Below are positions 1-5,092 of a stretch of DNA of 8,360 nt, in pieces. This DNA is from Actinomycetota bacterium. GTDB lineage: Bacteria > Actinomycetota > Actinomycetes > S36-B12 > UBA10799. Each line of letters starts with the position of its first letter. Position 1 is the stretch's first letter. Both the position numbers and the translations under genes were made by a program. The stretch is taken from assembly GCA_030837395.1 (NCBI GenBank), contig JAUPKO010000932.1, forward strand, positions 1 to 8,360. Direction: 5' to 3'. The notes below the pieces were generated by a model. The model did not search any database and was not told the DNA's origin. It saw only the letters and a program-made list of their open reading frames with translations.

Positions 1-75
1 AGGGGTGGTCACGAGACTCCATCCGGGAACTGCGATTGAGAGATCACAGGTGATGATTCCACGGTCGGGGGAGGT

Positions 76-192
76 GGGTCGCGTGATCGTTTCCGCGCGC
101 ATTCCATGCGCCTGGCGGGGCGATCGGTCCGGGCGACGGGGCCTCTGGACAGTCACATTCGCAAGGCCACGGAATCGTCGGACGCTTCTTGC
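76..192 (+). repeat. Leader repeat, copy 1 of HEPN/MNT module
   Basis: This stretch aligns without any gap to 1257-1373, the leader of module copy 2, at a constant offset of 1181 bases. Shared blocks include GGGTCGCGTGATCG (76-89), GGGGCGATCGG (117-127), TGGACA (146-151) and AATCGTCG (173-180). Where copy 2 has a TAATCT -10 box, this copy reads GACGCT, so the promoter is probably dead. Weaker similarity (GGTGATG) continues upstream to about 50 after an indel. Positions 1-50 show nothing recognisable. Confidence 0.7.
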
Positions 193-485
193 ACGACCGC
201 TGACTATGTCTCCCTCGATGACGTGCCCCAGGCCGACGAGCGGGTGATTCGCGCCCACGCGGCGGAACTGATTGCCATGGCTGACAGCCTGGGCTGTCGG
301 ACGTGCGCTATGCCTCCGAGAACCGCCTCGTGGTCACTGCTACCGACCATTTCGAACGATTGGGTCCCTTCACGTTTGCGGAGGAAGCCAGCTACCTGCT
401 GGGGTATCGCATTCGTGTCTACTCCGACGGGGTGCTGAAGAATCCGGGTGTTAGTCCGGACCTCGTGGCCGCGACGCCACTGTAG
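193..485 (+). pseudogene. MNT-type antitoxin, module copy 1 (frameshifted, start lost)
   Basis: This is the broken counterpart of the intact antitoxin at 1374-1667. The aligned start codon is ACG (193-195) where copy 2 has ATG. Frame 1 then reads DYVSLDDVPQADERVIRAHA and on through a helix ending MADSLG. Near 294-295 one C appears to be missing (GGGCTG where GGGCCTG would keep frame), and homology continues in frame 3 from 291 to the TAG at 483-485, ending PGVSPDLVAATPL. The helix, then VRYAS, then a strand, and the late strand YRIRVYSDGVL are the order of a minimal nucleotidyltransferase, but the GSX10DXD signature is absent. No slippery heptamer sits at the shift, so a mutation is likelier than programmed frameshifting. 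The 3' end sits 11 bases before the partner toxin. Confidence 0.8.
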
Positions 486-496
486 GGGGTTCAGCG

Positions 497-847
497 GTGG
501 GGCGGGAGTTGTCACGACACGAGCTACTCGTGGAGGCGGCGTCGGCTGCGGAGGCCTTGCGCGCCGTCTCGTCGTTCGGGGATCGGCGTCGTTATGACGA
601 CGACAGAGTGTTTCGCTACGCAGCCGCGTTTGCCTGGCCCAGGTTCACCGAGCCGCTGTGCCGCCTCATCACCGGGCGTCTGGTCGGTGATGACGCCCGG
701 CGCACATGGGCCGGCATGTGCGACATCCGAAACATGCTCGCCCACGAGCGAGATCAGGACATCGACTTCGCAATGTTGTGGGCGCTGCTGGGTGAGCGTC
801 TGCCTCGCACCGAAGCGCAACTTGACTGGTTGATGGTTGATGGCTGA
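497..847 (+). CDS. HEPN (HepT/DUF86-like) toxin, module copy 1, intact
   Basis: A 116-residue all-helical protein of DUF86/HepT size. The HEPN RNase signature RX4H is RNMLAH at residues 78-83, preceded by the helix LCRLITGRLV and followed by LWALLGERLP and a C-terminal LDWL, as in HepT proteins. The GTG start at 497 has a purine-rich RBS (AGGGGG, 484-489) overlapping the antitoxin stop, and it aligns with the ATG of copies 2 and 3 (all begin MGRE). HepT-type toxins are RNases neutralised by MntA-type nucleotidyltransferases, which in Shewanella AMPylate the Tyr of RX4HXY. Here that position is Arg (HER). The upstream antitoxin is broken, so this toxin is either unexpressed, weak, or held by the copy-2 antitoxin. 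Family assignment is firm; activity is inferred. Confidence 0.85.
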   Translation: MGRELSRHELLVEAASAAEALRAVSSFGDRRRYDDDRVFRYAAAFAWPRFTEPLCRLITGRLVGDDARRTWAGMCDIRNMLAHERDQDIDFAMLWALLGERLPRTEAQLDWLMVDG

Positions 848-853
848 CGCCGA

Positions 854-904
854 CATCGAGTGTGGACTCGGCGCCGGAAATCGGCCTGGAAACCACACTC
901 GATG
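854..904. repeat. Perfect 12-bp inverted repeat just after the toxin
   Basis: CATCGAGTGTGG (854-865) is the exact reverse complement of CCACACTCGATG (893-904), with a 27-base loop. A smaller alternative hairpin, CGAGT-GTGG-ACTCG (857-870), uses the same left arm, so the two folds exclude each other. It starts 6 bases after the copy-1 toxin stop. No T-run follows, so it is not a classical intrinsic terminator. It could be an mRNA-stabilising or attenuating structure, a protein-binding site, or an insertion scar. Confidence 0.65.
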
Positions 905-935
905 AGGTCCGCCTTTCGGAGGTAGGCCGGCGCCG

Positions 936-1040
936 ATGGCCCGGGATTTGAGGGTCAACTCGCCGATTGCCGGACTGTTGACTGAGCAGGATCGACTTCG
1001 TGTCCTTGAGTCATTTCGTGAGGAGGAGCGTGATTCTTGA
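936..1040 (+). pseudogene. Short gene start, unrecognised, truncated at 34 codons
   Basis: An ATG at 936 follows a GGAGGT (918-923) at a somewhat long spacing of 12. The frame encodes 34 residues: MARDLRVNSPIAGLL, then an acidic and basic helix (TEQDRLRVLESFREEER), ending at TGA 1038-1040. Its end overlaps the start of the DUF6036 remnant in another frame, so it looks like the 5' end of a gene joined to a different gene by deletion. I do not recognise the family. It could also be a real small protein. Confidence 0.4.
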
Positions 1041-1232
1041 CGGCATGATCGGGGAACAACCTCAGTTCCATCAGACCTTCGCCTACTACGGCCAGGGCGT
1101 GTCGATCGGGACGGCCGTCCTCGGACCCAGGTGGCAGAGTCGACTGGTGCGTTTCGACGATTCGGCGTCGGCGCCCGCCCAGGCACGTTGCCTGGATCCT
1201 CATGGCCCCGTCTTGGCCAAGTTGGCGGCCTC
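1031..1232 (+). pseudogene. DUF6036-type nucleotidyltransferase remnant
   Basis: Frame 1 encodes VILDGMIGEQPQFHQTF, then AYYGQGVSIGTAVL, a GPRWQSRLVRF block and ARCLDPHGPVLAKLAAS. This order (IDG-IGE-FH, a YYxQGV block, a W-x-x-RLV block and a CLxPHD-like AKLA motif) is what I know from the middle and C-terminal part of DUF6036 family proteins. The N-terminal nucleotidyltransferase segment, including the GS motif, is absent. Homology stops at about 1232, where the leader repeat of module copy 2 begins. The usual PHD is PHG here. The frame stays open to 1377, but the codons after about 1232 are leader DNA. It is a remnant, not a functional gene. Confidence 0.65.
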
Positions 1233-1256
1233 GACCGGCTCGGTGATGGTCGAGGC

Positions 1257-1373
1257 GGGTCGCGTGATCGCTTCCACGGGCATTTCGTCCACCCGGTGGG
1301 GCGATCGGGCGGGGAGATGCGCCCTGTGGACAGCCACCGGCGCGAGGCCGCGAAATCGTCGTAATCTACGTGT
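1257..1373 (+). repeat. Leader repeat, copy 2 of HEPN/MNT module
   Basis: An ungapped counterpart of 76-192, directly abutting the antitoxin start codon. Conserved blocks are GGGTCGCGTGATCG (1257-1270), GGGGCGATCGG (1298-1308), TGGACA (1327-1332) and AATCGTCG (1354-1361). It presumably carries the module's promoter and any operator. No clear inverted-repeat operator was seen. Confidence 0.7.
1362..1373 (+). promoter_or_regulatory. Likely leaderless promoter (-10 TAATCT) of antitoxin copy 2
   Basis: TAATCT at 1362-1367 is followed by six bases and then the ATG at 1374, which would make the A of the start codon the transcription start. This is the common leaderless arrangement of actinobacteria, and it fits the absence of an RBS before this ATG. 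No good -35 hexamer is visible 16-18 bases upstream. The aligned bases in copy 1 are GACGCT. Confidence 0.55.
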
Positions 1374-1667
1374 ATGACCGTTGAGTATGTCGAATTCGAC
1401 GACCTGCCCGTCGCCGATGAGCAGGTGATTCGCGCGCACGCGGTCGAGTTGATCGCGATGGCGGAGGTTCATGGCCTGACGAATCTGCGATATGCCTCGC
1501 GCAACCGACTTGTGGCGTCTTTGACGGAGAGAGTTGAGCCGCTGGGAGAGTTCCGCTTCTCGGAACGTGCCAGTTTCCTGTTGGGGTATCGCATTCGGAC
1601 ATTCACCGATGACATGTTCAGCCGACCGGGAGTCAGTCCGGACCTTATTGCTGCGACGCCGATGTAG
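1374..1667 (+). CDS. MNT-type (pseudo-nucleotidyltransferase) antitoxin, module copy 2, intact
   Basis: A 97-residue protein, the only undamaged antitoxin of the three modules. Residues 18-34 form the N-terminal helix of minimal nucleotidyltransferases (VIRAHAVELIAMAEVHG). Next come NLRYAS (37-42, where the family has VxxFGS), a strand NRLVASL (44-50), a helix (about 62-71), the strand YRIRTFTDD (72-80) and the C-terminal SPDLIAATPM (88-97), resembling the family's end. The glycine-rich segment and both aspartates of GSX10DXD are missing: RYAS runs almost straight into the next strand. Transfer of AMP is therefore unlikely. I infer it neutralises the HEPN partner by binding. The toxin gene starts 10 bases downstream behind GGAGG. 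The start is chosen from the promoter spacing. Confidence 0.75.
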   Translation: MTVEYVEFDDLPVADEQVIRAHAVELIAMAEVHGLTNLRYASRNRLVASLTERVEPLGEFRFSERASFLLGYRIRTFTDDMFSRPGVSPDLIAATPM

Positions 1668-1677
1668 GAGGGTGGCC

Positions 1678-2025
1678 ATGGGTCGGGAGTTCAGTCGGCC
1701 TGAACTGCTGGTGGAGGCATCGGCGGCCGCCACCAAACTCGATGAGTTCGGATCGCGCGGGGACCGGCGGCGATTCAGTGACGATGAGGTGTTCCAGTAC
1801 GCGATCGCTTTCGCGTGGCTCAGACTGGCTGAGCCCTGATGCCGGCTGATGACTCGCCGCTTGGTTGATGATCAGGTCCGACGGGAGTGGCAAGGCATGT
1901 GCGAGGTGAGGAACGTCCTGGCCCATGAGCGGGACCAGGACATCAACTACCCGCGTCTTTGGCAGGGTATTCATACCACCCTCGGCGGGACACAGACGAC
2001 GCTTGATCGACTGGTGGCGGGCTGA
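1678..2025 (+). pseudogene. HEPN toxin, module copy 2, interrupted by in-frame TGA
   Basis: The ATG at 1678 has a good RBS (GGAGG 1662-1671 region, within TAGGAGGGTGGCC). The protein reads MGREFSRPELLVEA and continues to WLRLAEP, then TGA at 1837-1839. After the stop the same frame continues to align with copy 1: CRLMTRRLVDD, GMCEVRNVLAHERDQDIN and a LDRLVAG tail to TGA 2023-2025. The RNase motif RNVLAH is at 1909-1926, after the stop, so a terminated product of 53 residues lacks it. The aligned codon is CTG (Leu) in copy 1 and ACG (Thr) in copy 3, which gives no reason to expect selenocysteine. The downstream half has stayed open and conserved, so the stop is recent or sometimes read through. 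An ATG at 1849 could restart translation. Confidence 0.8.
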
Positions 2026-2113
2026 GTGTGTTCGATGCGGCCCCGGGCCTCCTTTACCCACAGGTGGGGGTCCAGGTCATTACGACGGGGCCCGTGTGTG
2101 AACCCCTGGATGT

Positions 2114-2235
2114 GGAGGGCGGTGCGATGCCGAGCATCTTCGTGAATTGGAACCCGAGGCTGAACAGTTGGGTCGAGGCGCCGACCTTCGCCTGGACTGT
2201 CGAGCAGGCGCGTCGGGCGAGACGAGTGAATCCGC
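2114..2235 (+). other. RBS, ATG and N-terminal frame probably belonging to the zinc-ribbon gene
   Basis: GGAGG at 2114-2118 lies 8 bases before ATG 2127, the best translation start in this area. The frame reads MPSIFVNWNPRLNSWVE and APTFAWTVEQARRAR, which looks like real protein, then becomes Arg/Pro/Ser-rich shadow sequence. The zinc-ribbon frame lies one base back (-1) and has only a TTG without RBS at its left end. A single-base deletion somewhere near 2200-2240 would explain this. No alignment was available to prove it. Confidence 0.45.
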
Positions 2236-2827
2236 CTCGTGGGACCCGAAGAGGCCCGGTACGGCCACCTACATCCCGATCCGAATGGAGTCGATGGTGC
2301 CCATCGAGCACGAGTTGTCGGTGTCGGAGGTGGCCCGAATCCTGCCGGGCGCGGTATGGCCGCGGATCCCGTCTGGGGTGCCGATCCCGGATGCCATCGC
2401 AGCCCAGATCGCTTTGTCGTGGGCGCACCACTGGGAGTTGGTCCTGCACCGGTCGTGCCCGTTCTGCGGCGGAACTGACATCGCCGTGGAGCCTGCGCCG
2501 CCGCTCGCGGACGTCGCCCACCGCTGCGTCACATGCGGCTACCTGTGGGGGGCTCACCCGGCCGAGCCCATCGTTAGCGGACCCGGCGATCTCCCTGCCC
2601 TGTTGGAGTGCAACATCCAGGACATTGAGGTCTGCATCCGCCAACTGCGTGACGAGCCCGACCTGCGCGTCATTCGTAATGATGACCGGCAACTTGCCCT
2701 CGACACCGCCGAGGGTGAGGTTGTCTTCGACTACCCGTTCCTGGGAGGGCCGTTCCGCAATCTGGTCTACTGCGACTGGCTGTCGTGGCACGGCGACGCC
2801 GGGGACATCTCCGAATCTCACCCGTGA
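2147..2827 (+). CDS. Zinc-ribbon hypothetical protein
   Basis: The family is not recognised. The convincing part runs from about 2281 (IRMESMVPIEHELSVSEVAR) to TGA 2825-2827. A CPFCGG knuckle (Cys at residues 104 and 107, counting from 2147) and a CVTCGY knuckle (Cys 127 and 130) form a CX2C-X19-CX2C zinc ribbon. The rest is a soluble alpha/beta sequence with many Trp and acidic residues (ISWAHHWE-like helix, GEVVFDYPFLGGPFRN, YCDWLSWHG). There is no signal peptide or membrane segment. The left boundary is uncertain: TTG 2147 has no RBS, ATG 2287 and ATG 2296 have poor ones, and the best start (ATG 2127) is in another frame, so the gene may be frameshifted. It ends about 15 bases before an antitoxin remnant, in place of most of module copy 3's antitoxin gene. 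Confidence 0.6.
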   Translation: MEPEAEQLGRGADLRLDCRAGASGETSESASWDPKRPGTATYIPIRMESMVPIEHELSVSEVARILPGAVWPRIPSGVPIPDAIAAQIALSWAHHWELVLHRSCPFCGGTDIAVEPAPPLADVAHRCVTCGYLWGAHPAEPIVSGPGDLPALLECNIQDIEVCIRQLRDEPDLRVIRNDDRQLALDTAEGEVVFDYPFLGGPFRNLVYCDWLSWHGDAGDISESHP

Positions 2828-2839
2828 AGTCAGGCTCCG

Positions 2840-2889
2840 ACAACAGTCTGGTGGTCAGCCCGGACCTCGTCGCAGCGACACCGTTGTAG
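2840..2889 (+). pseudogene. MNT-type antitoxin tail, module copy 3
   Basis: Only the last codons remain: DNSLVVSPDLVAATPL followed by TAG (2887-2889). This matches GVSPDLVAATPL of copy 1 and GVSPDLIAATPM of copy 2. Upstream sequence belongs to the zinc-ribbon gene. The tail sits 10 bases before the copy-3 toxin start, the same distance as in copy 2. Confidence 0.75.
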
Positions 2890-2899
2890 GGACGCGGCT

Positions 2900-3127
2900 A
2901 TGGGGCGGGAATACACACGGCAAGAGTTGTTGGTCGAAGCGGCCGCGGCGGCCAAGTTGCTCGAGGTTGGCGGACGTGGGGACCTGCGCCGATACAGCGA
3001 TGACGAGGTGTTTCAGTACGCGGTGGCCTACCGTTGGCTGCGCCTTGCCGAGCCGACGTGTCAACTCGTGACCCGGAGGCTCGTAGGGGGTGATGCCCAA
3101 GCCGATCGGTTGCTGGCCTTGAACTGA
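2900..3127 (+). pseudogene. HEPN toxin, module copy 3, C-terminally truncated
   Basis: ATG 2900 opens MGREYTRQELLVEA and aligns with copies 1 and 2 through VFQYAVAYRWLRLAEPTC and LVTRRLVGGDAQ (about residue 66). It then diverges and ends DRLLALN at TGA 3125-3127. The 75-residue product lacks the helix with the RX4H RNase motif, and nothing resembling RNxLAH is found downstream, so the 3' half was deleted rather than shifted. It could still be translated as a HEPN fragment able to bind partners. Confidence 0.75.
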
Positions 3128-3227
3128 CGCGCAGGCGAGGCCGCAATCTGCGTGGCACCTGTTCCGAGACGCGGAGACAATAGTGGCCCGGCGACGTCCG
3201 TAACCGCGCCACTCGGAACGCGCCGAT

Positions 3228-3458
3228 GTGTTGGGGCAGATGGTTGCTGCGAATGCGCGACTTGACAAGGGCGCGACGAGACCGACGCGGAGTGCCCTCC
3301 ACGAGCCCGTGGTCGTGGTCTCTCTCGAGGACTATGAATCCCTCAAGGAGACCGCCTACCTAATGCGTTCGCCGGCCAACGCCCGCCGCCTGCTCAGTGC
3401 GATGGAGCGGTTGGAAGCCGGCCGCGGCGTGGCCCATGACCTGGTCGTGACCGACTGA
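3228..3458 (+). CDS. yefM: YefM/Phd-family antitoxin with eroded N-terminus
   Basis: A 76-residue protein. From residue 25 on it is a textbook YefM tail: EPVVVVSLEDYESLKETAYL, then MRSPANARRLL and AMERLEAGRG, the segment that wraps YoeB. The N-terminal Phd/YefM DNA-binding and dimerisation region is poor. The usual start (M-S-x-T followed by SEAR) seems lost: in frame upstream there is SER preceded by PRH and then TAA (3201-3203), and a possible old start in another frame reads ACG TCC GTA ACC (3194-3205). The GTG at 3228 is the first start left in frame and has no strong RBS. The toxin follows after one base. I expect toxin neutralisation to be retained and operator binding impaired. Confidence 0.8.
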   Translation: MLGQMVAANARLDKGATRPTRSALHEPVVVVSLEDYESLKETAYLMRSPANARRLLSAMERLEAGRGVAHDLVVTD

Positions 3459-3459
3459 C

Positions 3460-3717
3460 GTGCTGCTGGTCTGGGACGAGAACGCCTGGGAGGACTACCT
3501 GTGGTGGCAGGCCCAGGACCGCAGGGTCCTCAAACGCATCAACGCACTTCTGGCTGACATCGGGCGCAACGGCAACGACGGAATCGGCAAGCCTGAGGCG
3601 CTCAAGTACGATTTCGCCGGGTACTGGTCGCGACGCATCACCGATGAACACCGCCTCGTGCACAAGATCGCCGGAGACGAATTGCGCATCGCCGCATGCC
3701 GCTACCACTACGGGTAG
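3460..3717 (+). CDS. yoeB: YoeB-type mRNA interferase toxin
   Basis: An 85-residue RelE/ParE-superfamily toxin that cleaves mRNA in the ribosomal A site in its family. It is full length: WDENAWEDYLWW at the start, GKPEALKYDFAGYWSRRI in the middle and RYHYG at the end. The catalytic residues fall at the same numbers as in E. coli YoeB: Glu46, Arg65, His83 and Tyr84. The start is GTG 3460, one base after the antitoxin stop, so translation is coupled. No damage is seen. A functional toxin next to a shortened antitoxin implies the antitoxin's binding segment still works, or that expression is low. Confidence 0.92.
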   Translation: MLLVWDENAWEDYLWWQAQDRRVLKRINALLADIGRNGNDGIGKPEALKYDFAGYWSRRITDEHRLVHKIAGDELRIAACRYHYG

Positions 3718-3960
3718 CCCCGGGTGGACGACCGAGTCGGCGCGCAACCCGCACGGGAGCGGGCCAACGCATGGCCCCGGCCATGTATCGCGTGGGTCGG
3801 TCGACGTGGGTGAGGAACGCTTTGCAACTTGGGCCCAGGTAGCACAGGCCGGGGGCCGCCCACATCGCTACCCGGTGTGGCATGTCCCTTGCCTGCTGTC
3901 CCTGCTCAATGCCGTCGGCTTCGGGGAGGCGAGCGTGTTCGGCGGGCCCTGCCGTACGTC
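3718..3960. other. Spacer with no convincing gene
   Basis: No reading frame here carries a family I recognise. A plus-strand stretch near 3856-3945 (HRYPVWHVPCLLSLLNAVGF, then GEASVFG) has a protein-like look, vaguely like the tail of a methyltransferase, and is in frame with the following arylsulfatase piece. This may be another gene scrap. No promoter or hairpin stands out. Confidence 0.35.
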
Positions 3961-3964
3961 CACT

Positions 3965-4300
3965 GCCGAGCGGCCGTCGTTCATGTCCTTCGCCCCTGGC
4001 GCCGCGCACGCGCCGCACCACTTACCGCTGGAGTGGGCCGATGCCTACCGCTGCGCCTTCGACGACCCCTCGGCCCGCGACCGGCCGACGCCAAATCTTC
4101 TACAGCGGCATGGGCCGCCTGACCGAGGCGTCCGTGCTCAACATCACGAACACCTCCCACGCGGTCGCCGCCGACATCGACGTGCGCGAAGGTGGCGCAG
4201 TCACGCTCTCCGTCGACGGCGAGCAGGTGGGCGAAGGTCGCCTGGAGCGCACGGTGCCCCTTGTATTCTCCGTGGACGAGACGTGCGACGTTGATGCGAG
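3965..4300 (+). pseudogene. Arylsulfatase remnant (two fragments in different frames)
   Basis: Fragment one (frame 2, 3965-4085) encodes AERPSFMSFAPGAAHAPHH, then LPLEWADAYRCAFDD. This is the HAPHH region of large actinobacterial arylsulfatases. Fragment two (frame 3, about 4086-4290) encodes RQIFYSGMGRLTEASVLNI, TNTSHAVAADIDVREGGA and VTLSVDGEQVGEGRLERTVP, ending VFSVDET, the beta-rich C-terminal part. The N-terminal sulfatase signature (CxPSR) is gone, the middle between the fragments is gone, and the roughly 60 residues normally found between the two glycine-rich stretches are collapsed at GGA. At least three deletions are needed. There is no function. Confidence 0.7.
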
Positions 4301-4431
4301 GTGGTGTGGAGCCAGCGGTCGCGCGGCGGGCAACAAGACACCGGCGCACCGCGGGCACTCGTGCAAGCGCTCGGCGTAATCCGCGCTCCGGCACACGGGC
4401 GGACCGGGCCATTCGGTGGCAGCATGGCGGC

Positions 4432-4830
4432 ATGGCTCATGTCAACTTCGACGGCCTGAACCTGTGGATCACGCTGACCAAGCAGGAACGCCGCGCTGTC
4501 CACATGCCGGAGTTCGTGGTGGCGCGTGCGAACCTCGCGGACGTGGAGTACGTCACCGACATGTGGTCGCATGTGCGTAAGGACTTCGGTGTGCGCGGTA
4601 TCGGGTACCGACGGGTGCTGCTGTGGGGATCCGCCTACGACGACTTCGGCCGGGACTTCTGCATCCTCGACGATTCCGAGCGCGGTCTGATCATCTCCTT
4701 GCGCCAGCACAGCCACGCCCGGGTGATGCTGTCGCTGGCTCCGACGGAAGCGTGGCCGCTGTATGCCCGGCTGCGCGAAGTGATCGACGAAGACGCCCGG
4801 CGCCGGGATATCCGGGCATCTGGCCGATGA
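4432..4830 (+). CDS. PH-like small hypothetical protein
   Basis: A 132-residue cytosolic protein with an all-beta start and one C-terminal helix. The pattern (a hydrophobic strand, then FVVARANLADVEYV, a W..VRKDFGVRGIGY segment, VLLWGSAYDDFGRDF, a short strand, RGLIISL, ARVMLSLAP and a closing helix) matches the small PH-domain-like proteins common in actinobacteria, where RGIRxPGT and GxRDF occupy the same places. Function in that group is unknown to me. ATG 4432 is chosen because upstream codons are the decaying arylsulfatase region; there is no clear RBS. It converges with the EAL gene across a 262-base gap (4831-5092) in which I see no gene or strong terminator. Confidence 0.75.
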   Translation: MAHVNFDGLNLWITLTKQERRAVHMPEFVVARANLADVEYVTDMWSHVRKDFGVRGIGYRRVLLWGSAYDDFGRDFCILDDSERGLIISLRQHSHARVMLSLAPTEAWPLYARLREVIDEDARRRDIRASGR

Positions 4831-5092
4831 GCCGGCGGGTTCAGGTATCCCGTGCACCTGGTGCCGTTGGTGTCCCGGGGCCAGCAGCGCCCCGCTGGGC
4901 TCGTGGTGGGATTCGGTTTGCCACCTATGGGAAAGCGCAGCCTTGAGCGACGGAATCGCCGCCCAGTTCCCGCAGGCCTGCTGATGACGTCGCCCACGAC
5001 GAACTGCCCTGGACTGGAGAGCACCGCATCGTCTGACCGGCACGTGTGAGGCGCGTGCCGCGCGGTCCGGCGGACAGACCGGCCATGCGCCG

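Noticed and set aside
286..300. Programmed -1 frameshift in the copy-1 antitoxin
   Set aside because: There is no slippery heptamer, copy 2 has no shift at this place, and the start codon and -10 box are lost as well, so simple mutation explains it.
854..904. Intrinsic terminator
   Set aside because: The loop is 27 bases and no T-run follows the right arm.
1837..1839. TGA read as selenocysteine or a recoded sense codon
   Set aside because: The aligned codons in the other copies are Leu and Thr, no SECIS-like hairpin is evident, and several sound genes here (YefM, the toxin at 497-847, the EAL gene) end at TGA.
2028..3071. Long plus-strand frame of about 347 codons
   Set aside because: Beyond about 2235 it is an Arg/Ser/Pro-rich shadow of the zinc-ribbon gene. 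Only its early part from 2127 is plausible.
4831..5092. Terminator or small gene between the converging genes
   Set aside because: Short GC-rich pairings exist (for example GGGGC with GCCCC near 4880-4890) but no T-run and no convincing coding frame.
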